From the NCBI GenBank assembly GCA_037126765.1, contig JBBCBC010000026.1, positions 31,605,698 through 31,669,697 of the forward strand: a DNA stretch of 64,000 bases, given 5' to 3'. Below are positions 23,966 to 35,640 of this stretch, in pieces. The stretch is from Stenogyne calaminthoides. Its lineage: Eukaryota; Streptophyta; Magnoliopsida; Lamiales; Lamiaceae. The notes below the pieces were generated by a model. The model was not told the DNA's origin and searched no databases. It saw only the letters and a program-made list of their open reading frames with translations. Position numbers and translations under genes: made by a program. Numbering within the stretch: position 1 is the stretch's first letter; the number at the start of each line of letters is the position of its first letter.

Positions 23966-24574
23966 TAATAGACTTATATTCCAGTGTTTCAAGTCTAGCA
24001 CAATTTCTGGTTTCCAAAAAAAAAAGTCTTATACAATTTCTATTATAAACAAATACACAATTACATATTTTTCTTTCACGTACTTACAAATGGGACCAAC
24101 TGTCTTTTCTGTTGTAATAATTTTTTTTTTTACCAAATGTTTCAATGTTCAAAACCAATTCGGTAAACATATGTCGACTAACTTAGAAATCATACCTTGA
24201 GGATCAATATATTGCTCATGGACTTCATCATCAGTGTTCTGACCTTTATTTTGGTTATCTGATAAAGAGTCTTGTTCGTTCAGATCCATAAATATTCTTT
24301 AAAAAAAAAAAAAATGCAATTTAGATATACAAAACCACACATAGACTACATAGCTTATTGATTTTGTGTAAGAAATTAAGCATGACCAGTCAAACCCTAT
24401 ATATGTTTTATTTCATCTATGATACAACTCTTTCTTACTATGAAATTAATGATGCAGGAAAATATAAAAAACGTTAATAAAAAGCTATAGAACATTAGGA
24501 TCAGTATAACAAAACACAGAAAAGAATCAGATCGAAGAGACAAATTAAATTATATAAGAACAACTAGTGATTAA

Positions 24575-25328
24575 TGTTGATGTTGCACGGATGTTGTTCC
24601 AGATGTTGGACAACATTCTGTACAACATCGTAAATTTGTCCTTTCTCCTAACACTGACTCCGTTTTATTAGATGTAAATTTTTTTATGTTTCCTACATTG
24701 CAGGTTGAAGACAATTTCGGATATTGTCAAGCGGTTGCACTGATGGAGTAAGAATAGAAAGATCATGGGTGGTTACACCAAGATCATGGAGATAGTAGAG
24801 GAGTTGTAAAAGGCTGTCCAAGGTCGAATGGATAGGACAATGCAGTTGGTCTTCAAGTCTATAAATAGACTGCATTGGGTGACATTCAAGTTTCGAGTTA
24901 AAGTGAAATCTCATTTGCTCTACTCCAAACTTAAGAGAGTAGCATCCGAGACACAACCGTGAGTGGAGTGTGAGGGTCGATGCTATGTTTATTTGTACTC
25001 GTCGAGTGTATACCAACATTTCCCATCAGTATTGTTTTTGTCTTAGTAGATCAAGTTTTAGGTTGAATAAGATCACTAGTTACTTGTTCGAATAGATTGA
25101 TTTTTGGTGTGTGGTTTTTCACTACACCTTTTAGGATCTTGTAAGAGATTCATGTGTATCTCACTACTTGTTATAGTGATGTTTTTTGTTCGTATAGTCT
25201 GATTATAGACTATACACAATTTTGAAATCCTTTGCACTGCGTTTTTATACTTCCGCTGTCATATGTTGTTTTATATGTTTCACAATATTTTCAACAACAC
25301 TCTGAAAATACACGCACACACACTGTCA
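24575..25328 (+). repeat. Copia-1 5' LTR
   Basis: TGTTGATGTTGCACGG...CACTGTCA. Differs from the 3' LTR at few positions and by a short indel near 25185. A TATAAATAGA box occurs in the middle (about 24861), a plausible element promoter. Confidence 0.88.
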
Positions 25329-25396
25329 GTTGGCGCCAGAGCCATAAACTTGATACACTAAGTTAAAGGTCCTGTGTTTAAAGTGTAGTTTTTGCA

Positions 25397-26047
25397 ATGG
25401 AATATCCACTAACTCCTTCTTTAAAACCTCCAATTTTGGATGGATCAAATTATCCCTACTGGAAACCCAAAATGCGCATGTATATTAAGTCTATAGATGA
25501 GAGAGCATGGCGTAGTGTGTTGTCTGGTTATAATCCTCCAAAAACAGTGGGTGATATTGATGGAGAATCGCAAGTCAAAAAGGAGATTGATTGGTCCAAT
25601 GATGAATGCACATCGGCCAATTTCAATTCTAAAGCTCTTAATGTGATTTTTACTGCTACTGATGTTTCTATGTTTAAACTGATATCTAACTGTGTTTCTT
25701 CTAAGGATGCATGGGATATATTGCAGGAACATTGTGAAGGATCAGAAAGTGTTCGAAGAACTAGACTCAGAATGTTGGGAACCAAGTTTGAAAACTTGAA
25801 GATGAAAGATGATGAGAACATTTCATCATACAATGAAAGGATAAGTGAGATTGCTAATGAGTCACACTCACTTGGTGATCCAATTTTCAACACTCGGTTA
25901 GTTAATAAAATACTTAGAACTGTTCCTAAACGATTTGATGCAAAAATATGTGCAATAGAAGAGGCTAAGAACACTGATTTATTGAGTCAAAATGAGTTGA
26001 TAAGTATTTTGAAAACTTATGAGATTAACTCAAATATGTTAAGATGA
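25397..26047 (+). CDS. Copia-1 gag
   Basis: A 216-codon frame starting 68 bp after the LTR. It shows the Copia gag core: PPILDGSNYPYWKPKMRMYI, KDAWDILQEHCEG and RTRLRMLGTKFENLKM (DUF4219/UBN2-type). The frame ends at TGA shortly after SILKTYEINSNML. Acidic and zinc-knuckle parts continue in other frames (26130-26360 and 26500 onwards), so gag is broken by indels. Confidence 0.85.
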   Translation: MEYPLTPSLKPPILDGSNYPYWKPKMRMYIKSIDERAWRSVLSGYNPPKTVGDIDGESQVKKEIDWSNDECTSANFNSKALNVIFTATDVSMFKLISNCVSSKDAWDILQEHCEGSESVRRTRLRMLGTKFENLKMKDDENISSYNERISEIANESHSLGDPIFNTRLVNKILRTVPKRFDAKICAIEEAKNTDLLSQNELISILKTYEINSNMLR

Positions 26048-26129
26048 TGATAAACATGAGAAAGAAAAAGACAAGAAAGTACTTGCTTTTAGAGGTGAAA
26101 CTTCTGATAATGTTGGTAAACATCCTTAT

Positions 26130-29100
26130 GTGACTGAAGTTGATTCTGATGATGATGTTTCTGATTTATGTGATGAAAATGTTTCTGAACAATTTTCTCT
26201 TATCACTAAGCAATTCAAATCTTTTCTAAAAGGAAATTTCAGAAGACTAAATGGTCAATTTCAATCAAAGGATAAGTTTAACCAAAATACTTCTCCCTCT
26301 GATAAAAAGCTTGTTCCATGTCAGTCTTCCAGTTTCAATCAACCTAGACAATTCAATTAGGATAACAAGTTCAAATATGATCTTGAGTACATAAAAAGGT
26401 TAAATGTGATGCATATTCTGGATATGGTCATTATGCTAATGAATGTGAAGTGATGATTCTGATAATGAAACTGATTTTGGTAAATGTAAGCTAAGTGCTA
26501 TGTCTGCTAGAATAGTTTATGATGATACATTTGATGATGATCTCGATGATTATTGGTCTGAAGCAGATTCAGATGTTCATACAACATCTGGAACAACATT
26601 CAGTCAATATAACTCTGAGATTAACTATTTTACTGGAACTATTCTGAATGCTGAAACATCAAAATCTGATGATTGTGAATCTGAATATCTGAAGTTTAAA
26701 ACTGATTTAGAAACTCAAAAACAGGTGTTGAGTTCCTTATCTTTAAAAAATTCAGATTTAAAAGAAAATCTTTTGAAGCTTGAAGTTCTTTTAACTAGAA
26801 AAGATGTGAAATTTTTTTCTTTGAAAGATGAACTTAAATGCACTACTCTAAGTTTTAAAAAAATTTCTGCAAGCACTACTGAATTGAATGAGGCATTAAT
26901 GATTGGTAGATCTAATAATGCTGGACTTTATTTTGTGAAAACTTCTGAAAATACTCCTTTATCCTGTGAACCTATTTCTTTTGTAAAAGCTGAAACTTCT
27001 TTGCCTAAATCTTTGAAAGGTAAACAAAAGAAATCTGATGGTTTGTTTAAAGAGTATGTCTGTTTTTATTGTGCTGGAATATGTCATATTCTTCCATATT
27101 GTTCTAAGTTAAGAAGAGACTTAAAAGCTGGAATTGTTTTACCTGATAAAATTGAACACCCTATAAAACAGGTTAACAACACTAAAAAGTTGATTCATAA
27201 GAACATGTCATGTAATGTTGTGTATACATCTTTGAAAGCATGTGTTCCTGGATCTTGGTACTTTGATAGTGGGTTCTAGACACATGACTGGTCAACTTAA
27301 TTACTTATCTGACTATACATTATGTAATGGTGATCATGTTACCTATGGTGGTGGTTCAAAAGGTAAAGTTGTTGGCAAAGGAACCTTGAATGTTCCTGGT
27401 TTTTCAAAATTGACAAATGTGTTACATGTAAAAGGTTTACTTGCTAATCTGATTATCAGTTATGTGATGATGATTTACATGTAAAGTTTGACAAGAATTC
27501 ATGCTATGTGTTTGATAAAAATGATGATTGCTTAATGACTGGCAAAAGATCTGCTGATAATTGCTATTTGATTGGTACAAATCATACTTGTAAAAGTGCT
27601 AAAGCAGATGATTATTTTCATGTGGCATCAAAAACTTGGTCATGTTAATTACAGAAGTATTCAAAAATTGCATAGACTAGGTGTTGCTGTTGGTTTACCT
27701 GAGCTTAACTTTGAAAAAGGAAAAATCTGTGGACCATGCCAGAAAGGTAAGCAAGTGAGAACAACACATCAAATGTTGTCAGCATGTACAACAAACAGGT
27801 GTTGTGAATTGATTCATATGGATCTAATGAGTCCTATGGAAACTGTAAGTTTAGGTGGAAGAGGTATTCATATGTTCTTGTAGATGATTTTTCTAGATAT
27901 ACTTGGGTTATTTTTCTAAAAGAAAAATCAGATACCTTTTCTGAGTTCAAAATTCTTTACAAAAGGTTTAAAATTGTTTTATGTTTAAAGATCAGTAGGA
28001 TAAGGTCTGATCATGGAAGAGAATTTGAAAACAGTTTGTTTACTAATTTTTGTGAAAAGAAAGGTATTTTGCAAGAGTTTTCTTCACCTAAAACTCCTCA
28101 ACAAAATGGAATTGCTGAAAGAAAGAATAGATATTTGCAAGAAATTGCAAGAGTTATGCTAACCTCAAAAAATCTTTCTAAGAAATTCTGAGCAGAAGCT
28201 TTGAATACTGCTTGTCACATTGTGAATAGAGTCTAATTCGTTCTGATAGTAATTGTACTCCTTATGAGATTCTGAATAACAAGAAACCAAATTTGAAATA
28301 CTTTCATGTGTTTGGTTGTGTTTGTTACATTTTGAATGATAGAGATCAGTTGCACAAGTTTGATTCTAAGAGTGATAAAGGATTTTTCTTAGGATATTCT
28401 AAGAATAGCAAGGCATATAGAATCTATAATTTGAGAACTTATACAATGCAATAATCTGTGAATGTGGTATTTGATGAACTTGCAAGTCTTGCAGGTAAAA
28501 GTGCTGAATTTAATGTATCAGATTTGATAGAAGTATCCAGAAATACTGATAACACTGAAGATAGTAAAAATGTTGATCAGAATCAGAATGTTCCTTCAAC
28601 ATCTGATGCAACATTACCCAAAAGTTCAAATACTGAAAATTTGTCACAAGATTCACAGTATCCAAAACATTTGGTTCCCTCAACAAAGATAATGAAAAGT
28701 CATCCATCAGATCAGATCATTGGAGAAGCTACCACTGGTGTACAAACTAGAAGAAGAATGAGTATTCATATCAATAACCTTGTAAGATCAGTTTGCATGT
28801 CATCCATATGCAATCAGGTAACTTTTGAGTGTTATCATTCTGAAATTGAGCCTAAAAATGTGAAAGAAGCTCTTGATGATGAAAACTGGATAAATGTTAT
28901 GCATGAAGAGCTTAATCAGTTTGAAAGAAATGATGTTTGGACATTTGTACCTAGACCTAATTCTGATATTAATGTCATAGGAACAAAGTGGATTTTCAAG
29001 AATAAAACTGATGAATCTGGTAATATTGTGAGAAATAAGGCTAGATTGGTTGCTCAAGGATATACTCAGATTGAAGGAATAGACATTGATGAAACATTTG

Positions 29101-30367
29101 CTTCTGTTGCTAGAATTGAATCTATTAGATTACTTCTTGCTATTGCATGTTTCATTAACATTAACTTGCATCAAATTGATATTAAAGCTGCTTTCTTAAA
29201 TGGTATTCTGGATGATGAAGCTTATGTTGAATAGCCTAAAGGTTTTGAAAATCTGGAATTTCCTGATCATGTTTACAAGTTAAAGAAAGATTTGTATGGT
29301 CTAAACAAGCACCTAGAGCTTGGTATGGTAGACTTACTGATTTCTTACTTGAATTTGGATTTTTGAGAGGTGAAGCTGGTAGAACCTTGTTCATTAAAAA
29401 TTCTGAGAATGATATCATGGTTGCTCAAATATATGTTGATGATATTGTGTTTGGTTCAACTAGTAATGATATGCTTGAGAGTTTTGTTAAAGAAATGACC
29501 TATACCTTTGAAATGTCCATGATTGGAGAACTGAATTTCTTTTTTAGGTCTTCAAATCAAACAAATGAAATATGGTATTTTCTTTTCTCAAAATGCTAAG
29601 AATTTGGTGAAAAGATTTGGTCTTGAAACTGCTAAAACTATGAAAACCCCTATGGGTTCAACTCAAAAGTTGAGTAAAGACTTGATTGGAAAAGATGTTG
29701 ATCCTACTTTGTATAGATCAATGATTGAAAGTCTTTTATACTTAACTTCTAGTAGGCCTGATATTATGTATAGTGTCTGTCTTTGTGCTAGATATCAAGC
29801 TAATCCTAAGGAATCACATCTTAATTCTGTGAAAAGAATTATAAGATATGTAGCTGGACATGTGATCTAGGTATTTGGTATTCAAAAGATACTAATTGCT
29901 CTTTAGTTGGCTATAGTGATGCAGATTGGGCAGGTAATTGTGATGACATAAAAAGTACTAGTGGAGGATGTTTTTACATGGGAAACAACATTATCTCCTG
30001 GCATAGTAAGAAACAGAATTGTGTTTCACAATCAACAGCTGAATCTGAATATGTTGCTGCTGGAAGTTGTTGTACTCAACTGCTTTGGCTTAAAAAGATG
30101 TTTGATGATTATGGGTTGAAAAGTGGTATTTTGACTGTTTATTGTGATAATATTAGTGCTATCAATATATCCAAGAATCCTGTGCAACATTCTTTGACTA
30201 AGCATATAAGTATAAGACATCAATTTATAAGAGATCTTGTAGAGAAGGAAGTTGTGAAGTTAGAGTACATTTCAACAGAAAAACAACTTGCTGATATTTT
30301 CACAAAAGCCCTTGACAATGAGAGGTTTTCTTCACTTAGAAAATCTCTTGGTCTTTGCTATATCTGA
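26130..30367 (+). pseudogene. Copia-1 pol (protease, integrase, RT, RNase H)
   Basis: Blocks in order: a knuckle CFYCAGICHILPYC (about 27060); protease WYFDSG then SRHMTG with a frame change at about 27277; integrase zinc domain KLGHVNYRSIQ...CGPCQKGKQ (about 27640) and DDE blocks (DDFSRYTWVIF, RSDHGREF, PQQNGIAERKN) to about 28190, where a TGA interrupts; RT from about 28880 (GTKWIFKNKTDESG, ARLVAQGYTQ, QIDIKAAFLNG, catalytic YVDDIVFGS near 29430); RNase H (TAESEYVAAGSCC, ADIFTKAL) ending 30367. At least six frame breaks or stops. Confidence 0.88.
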
Positions 30368-30578
30368 AAATAAACATTAGATGTTGTAACAAATGTTTCA
30401 CAACATTTGAAGGAACATTTTGGTTCTGATAATGAGTTTGTCTGCTGATTTGCTTATATTTGAACTTTGAATGATGTGTAATGATCTTATTGTTGAATCA
30501 TGGTTTAGATACAGAGTTCTGGACGTATATCTCTTAAATGCATTGAAAAATAAGACACAACTTAGATGTGTAATCACT

Positions 30579-30719
30579 GAGTAGCTATGGGACACGGAGC
30601 TCGCTACTAAGATGTTCTCTTTTCAAAAGGTGATTAAATATACATTCATGTTTGTTCACAATCCATTGAGTAACTATGGGACACGGAGCTCGCGACTACG
30701 ATGTTCTCTTTTGAAAAGA
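30579..30719 (+). repeat. Spaced direct repeat between pol and ORF3
   Basis: Two copies of about 50 bp, at 30579-30629 and 30668-30719, share CTATGGGACACGGAGCTCGC and ATGTTCTCTTTT with few mismatches. They lie in the 0.9-kb untranslated spacer between RNase H and the third ORF. Their role is unknown. Confidence 0.8.
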
Positions 30720-31255
30720 TGGATCAATGTGAACATGTGTTTAAAAGAAAAATTCAAAATATGCAACACTTTGATGATGAATTTCATGCGAAATTGAGTT
30801 GAGATATATGTGTGCCGACATTTTGTGAAACCTTAAAGGATTTAAACTTTATCTATTATACATGTTGTGATCAATGTTCTGATCAAGTTGAATTCGCGGT
30901 TCAATCACTTTATTTGAACTGATTTCGATTTATTTAATTTTAGATATAGTTTCTGTTTTTGAAAATGTTTAAGCGGTTTATACATATACACACGATCACA
31001 CTTACCTTAGTGGGTGGTTTCTTTGTCCACTTTAGGTCGGTTTTTGAGGTGGTTTGTGTGATAACCTCCACTCTCTTCTCTACTTAAGTTCGATTTATTT
31101 GTGATGTTCTTTACTAAAAGCTGAAAACCTTGTTGTTGCACATAGGAATCGAGGTTTGTATTGTCTTTACTTTGTATTATTTCATTTTCAGTCATATACA
31201 ATATTCTTTCCCTCCTATTTTTCTCAAACCATTATTTTAATTGTCTTGATTTAAT

Positions 31256-33612
31256 TTGATTGGACAGAATAAAGGTGGGATGACTGATAAACCAAACCCT
31301 TCGGACTTCTCTGATCACTTTCAATCACATGAAAACCCTTCTCTCTCAAATCGACGCTCAAACCCTTCCTCTCCAGAAAATTCGAACTCTCTAAATCTTC
31401 TTGCTGAAATGGCTGCTCAAAATCCAGGTTGTGATTCCACTAATGTTGGTGGATCATCGTCTTCTTCTGTACCGAAACCCAATCCTTATGTCTTTCCTGT
31501 TGATACCCCTCACTCTCTGGTTCGACTTGTCATCGAACAAATGCTCGAATCTAACCCTCATGTTCTTCCCGATGTTCTCATTGGTGAAAAACTAGTAAAC
31601 ATCAATGATTTTGTTGATCTTTCTACTAAACCCTTAGCCAAAGAAATCCCTGATGAACTTGCTTCAGAACCTACTGAAAACCCTACTCAAGCTACTGATG
31701 TTGAGATGGAAAAAACTAATTCCTCTGATTCAGATGGAATAGGGGAGAAATTGAAGAACATCCGGCTGAGGAAGAAGAAGTTCACTCACAAACGTGGAAA
31801 ATGGGGAAAGAGGAGAGTGTCACAGAGGAACCTTGGAAAGAAAATTGATTACACTGGAAAACGTCCCAAGAGGACTGATGGTGGTGCTGATGATCCTATC
31901 ATAGTAGAGGATTCAGATGAGGAGATGGCTATTCCTGAAGCCCCTGCTGCTGAGCTTAAGGATTCTGATGATGATTTGACCATGGAGGAGTTAATGGCCA
32001 AAAAGGAAAGGAGAACAAAAAGGAGAATTGATCCTCCTGTGCATGTTGTTGCTGATGTTACAGAATCATCTGATTCTGAGCAGGGAGATGATTTTGAAGA
32101 TGAACCTGAGGAGGAGAACCTGAAGAAGAACCTGTAGAAGAAGATAATGAAGAAGAAGAATCTGACAATGCTGAACCTGCTGAAAGTCAGACTGATGATG
32201 AGTTTGATAAACTCTTTGATGAAGTAATGGAATCTGACTCTGGACCTGATGATAGAAAAGAGTATGATAGAAAGTCTGCTTTAGTTAAATCTTTGCTGAA
32301 AAGGAACATTGTTGATGAGAGGATCATTAAAGTTCCAGACTTTGAAGCCAATAATCTGATTAGTTTCTTAAAAAGTAGATCTCTGTTGCATGCCCTTCAA
32401 TATGTTAAACCGTACTATGTTGGGTGGGTTGTTAAATTCTATGTCAATTTGAAAAAGAGTTGTGGAAATAGAATGTCTTCAAACTATGGGAAGATTAGGT
32501 TCAGATATAATGTGGTCACAATCAATCCTAGGCTGATCAATATCTTTCTAAGGACTAGACAAACTGAGAAAGATAATGTTGAATTGGATATTAAGGAAGT
32601 GATGTCTGTCATAACTGGTGGAAAGTATTCTGAATGGACTTTGCAATTCTCTGCTGCCAAATTGTCTTCCTTGTATTCTGTAATGCACAACCTACTTGTT
32701 TCCAACTGGCTACCCTCAAAGAACTCCACTGTGTTGACCAAAGAGCAAGCCTTCTTGCTGTACAAGATTGTACATTTGAATAGGTTCAATATGGGGCAAA
32801 TCATATTTGATAATATGATGTCATATGCTGGTAAACACACAGATGGAAGCATTCTTCCATATCCGAGTTTGATTTGTCAGTTCTTGGATAGATTGGAATT
32901 TGAGAGGCCAAGAAGTGAGAAAATAAGTGGGTATATTTCAAGCTTTGGAATATCCCATGTGTTGAAAGGTGGAAACATAGTTGTAGATCTTCCTATTCCT
33001 GATGCAGAACCGCAAGCCGAAAATGTTGCCCATTCTGTTGGCAACATTCCCTACACAGTAACCAGAAGAGATGGTACACCCTCTGTTCATTTTACAAATT
33101 ATTTCATCTCTGATCAGATTACTTCCATCCAGCAGAACATAGATGCTCTACTTAAACAACAAATCTTCTGGAGTTCTACTCCAACAGGGGGAGCATCACC
33201 TGATGATGGTGATGATGTAGATGATGATGGAGCTGGTCCCTCTGGACATGCAGGAGAAAAACCAGATACTGAAGAGGATGATGCTGATGCTGATGCTGAT
33301 GCTGATGCTGATGAAGAAAGAGAGATTGAAGATGCTGTTGTTGAAGTGGTGAAAGAAGTATTTGATGCTGAGGTAAAGGAAGTTGTACAAGATGCTGTGA
33401 ATGAGGCTGTGGAGGATGTTGTGGAAGATGTTCTAAATGCTGAACAGAATGCTGATACGGCTGCTGAACAAGTTGTTCCTGACCCTGCACCAATTGACCC
33501 TACAATTGATGATAGCACTGATGAAAATGTGAGAAAGACTCCAGACAGAGAGAATATGTCTCCTGGGAGTATTGCTATGCTTGATGAGATGTATGGTCAT
33601 GACAATTGGTGA
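31256..33612 (+). pseudogene. Copia-1 third ORF (env-like position)
   Basis: A long reading frame after pol: 31256-32137 (293 codons), then after one frameshift in an acidic GAG/GAA repeat near 32110 it continues to 33612, together about 780 codons. The N-terminus is Ser/Asn/Pro-rich, the middle acidic with a basic patch (about residues 175-200). A globular segment at about 32300-32930 (FLRTRQTEKD, VSNWLPSKNSTVLTKEQAFL, FNMGQIIFDNM) resembles the 'putative plant transposon protein' domain (Transposase_32-like). The C-terminus has a DADADA run from a GATGCT repeat and a Val/Glu-rich predicted coiled coil. I see no signal peptide or transmembrane segment, so 'envelope-like' refers to position only. 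Confidence 0.7.
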
Positions 33613-34009
33613 ACAGATTCAAGACAGGGGGAGTTTTTGATGCATGGGGGAGCATTTGCAGATTATGGAGATGCAGTCATTCCAATGGCCCAGTCCTTCC
33701 CTATGCTTCACTATTAAAATTCCTTTCTTTATTACAATCTTTTATTTATTGCTCTTTACTTTATGATATCTGTTAATGGACAATTAGATGATAGGTTTAT
33801 GTTTCTGTCATTTACTTTATGTTGGATACCTTTGGCCTAAGTACACTGCTGATGTACTTAGTGCTTGTGTTGGTTGTTTGTTTTTAAATTATGATTTGGT
33901 TGAATAGTAGTTGTTCTCTAAATGACTATTATATGTTTCTTTCCTGACACAAGTTCAGATGTTTTTAACATCAGGTGTGTTGCAGTAGAAATGCCAAATT
34001 GGGGGAGTT
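33185..34009 (+). other. Multiple polypurine tracts before the 3' LTR
   Basis: GGGGGAG occurs at about 33187, 33627, 33646 and 34001, the last a few bases before the LTR. Only the last should prime plus-strand DNA. Repeated purine tracts upstream of the 3' LTR are described for Sireviruses. Confidence 0.65.
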
Positions 34010-34768
34010 TGTTGATGTTGCACGGATGTTGTTCCAGATGTTGGACAACATTCTGCACAACATCTTAAATTTGTCCTTTCTCCTAACACTGACTCCGTTT
34101 TATTAGATGTGTTTTTCTATGTTTCTTATATTGCAGGTTGAAGACAATTTCGGATATTGTCAAGCGGTTGCACTGATGGAGTAAGAATAGAAAGATCATA
34201 GGTGGTTACACCAAGATCATGGAGATAGTGGAGGAGTTGTAAAAGGCTGTCCAAGGTCGAATGGATAGGACAATGCAGTTGGTCTTAAGTCTATAAATAG
34301 ACTGCATTGGTCGACATTCAAGTTTCGAGTTAAAGTGAAATCCCATTTGCTCTACTCCAAACTTAAGAGAGTAGCATCCGAGACACAACCGTGAGTGGAG
34401 TGTGAGGGTCGATGCTATGTTTATTTGTACTCGTCGAGTGTATACCAACATTTCCCATCAGTATTGTTTTTGTCTTAGTAGATCAAGTTTTAGGTTGAAT
34501 AAGATCACTAGTTACTTGTTCGAATAGATTGATTTTTGGTGTGTGGTTTTTCACTACACCTTTTAGGATCTTGTAAGAGATTCATGTGTATCTCACTACT
34601 TGTTATAGTGATGTTTTTAACCATGAGGTTCGTATAGTCTGATTATAGACTATACACAATTTTGAAACCATTTGCATTGCGTTTTTATACTTCCGCTGTC
34701 ATATGTTATTTTATATGTTTCACAACATTTTCAACAACAATCTGAAAATACACGCACACACACTGTCA
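34010..34768 (+). repeat. Copia-1 3' LTR
   Basis: 759 bp, TG...CA ends, nearly identical to 24575-25328. It differs by an 8-9 bp insertion (ACCATGAGG region at about 34620) and scattered substitutions. Confidence 0.88.
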
Positions 34769-34799
34769 GTTAATAAACATAAAATGTGAAAAAAAAAAA

Positions 34800-35640
34800 G
34801 ATTACTAATTGGATTTATCTCTTCTTTGATTACTATTTTCAACCCTTCTACTTCTTTTTCCCTTGGTTAGATCTACAAGATTCTCTAAAATATGATATTA
34901 AAACACTTTAATAAGGCTAAACTTAACAGACTTATACTCCGATGTTTCAAGCCACCGCATATTGTGTCTTACGTACTTGTTATTACAAACATATAAAACT
35001 GAGGCAGATTTCAAAGTTCTAATGAGGTGAAGATTATAAGGAATATATGTATGTTATTCTTTCTTTCCTTTTTCTCAAGAATTTAAGTGGGTGTGGTTTC
35101 TAATTTCTACAAGGACATAAGCTAAAATAATTAACTTAGATACTAATGAGATGATGTCTCATAGATGATAAGCCTGATACAGTTTCTACTATAAACATAC
35201 ACACGATTACACGCATATCCAATGCATTTGCGTAAATTTAAAGATAGAATTGCACTAGAAGCATCATCTGCAAGACTTAAACCAAGACAAAAATCAAATT
35301 AACATAACAAATATTGTTACAATTGTTCCCTAGATTAGGCCCATATTCTCCAACTAATTTCTAAGTGAAACCACCTTATTATTAAGTCTATCCACCAATC
35401 TGTTTTTTTTTTTTCTTGTTTCTTTCACTTATAAGTGGGACTAGGTGCCTCTTTTTTTAGACATCAAGATGAGAAGAATAATATGGGACCATTTCTTGGA
35501 CTTCATCATACTATTATATACCTGGAGGGTCGAAATGTTGCTCAGGATCAGTAGTAATTTTGTTCCCGAATCATTGATACACCATAATCTTTACAATATA
35601 GAATATATTGACAAAAAGAGTTTAATTAGCAAAAATTGAG
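34800..35640 (-). repeat. Diverged duplicate of the CACTA gene 5' segment
   Basis: 34830-34930 repeats the exon-like block at 23490-23612 (CTTCTTTGATTA...TTTTCAACCCTTCTACTTC). Further on, ACCTGGAGGGTCGAAATGTT at about 35520 corresponds to the first-exon region at 24195-24230. The CACTA interior therefore holds two unequal copies of its gene's 5' part. Confidence 0.6.

Larger units (their letters stand above)
21780..24289 (-). pseudogene. CACTA element gene (En/Spm-type, DUF8039-like)
   Basis: Exon-like blocks on the minus strand: 24289-24196 with a start codon (MDLNEQDSLSDNQNKG) and a good donor; about 23573-23421 (LTKGKRSRRVENINQ, then a TAG, then SIFDVANQLVGEN); about 23290-23144, a Pro/Ala repeat (ARPSAP units) ending before a GT; about 22215-21957 with DPVKLLGNGELLGPE, a stop, and VGGFKNIGQAIEHNIIWPKH; and a short last block near 21870. 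The penultimate block resembles the domain at the end of many plant En/Spm ORFs (a VG.AIG..I.WP..LV motif). Two in-frame stops make it dead. Exon limits are by eye. Confidence 0.55.
24575..34768 (+). mobile_element. Ty1/Copia retrotransposon, Sirevirus-like, with extra ORF
   Basis: A 10.2-kb element with LTRs of about 755 bp and near-matching 5-bp duplications ATTAA (24570-24574) and GTTAA (34769-34773). Order on the plus strand: primer-binding region TGGCGCCAGAGCC just after the 5' LTR, gag, protease, integrase, RT, RNase H (Copia order, integrase before RT), then a long third ORF and several GGGGGAG purine tracts before the 3' LTR. The extra ORF and repeated purine tracts are Sirevirus (SIRE1/Maximus) traits. 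Pol has many frame breaks. Confidence 0.9.

Noticed and set aside
33114..33518. 134-codon Ser/Thr/Ala-rich frame on the minus strand, with His/Gln-rich companions
   Set aside because: Antisense shadow of the acidic GATGCT repeats and coiled coil of the Copia third ORF.
34206..34451. Frame repeated at 24693-25019
   Set aside because: Lies inside both LTRs of Copia-1, with no known protein similarity.
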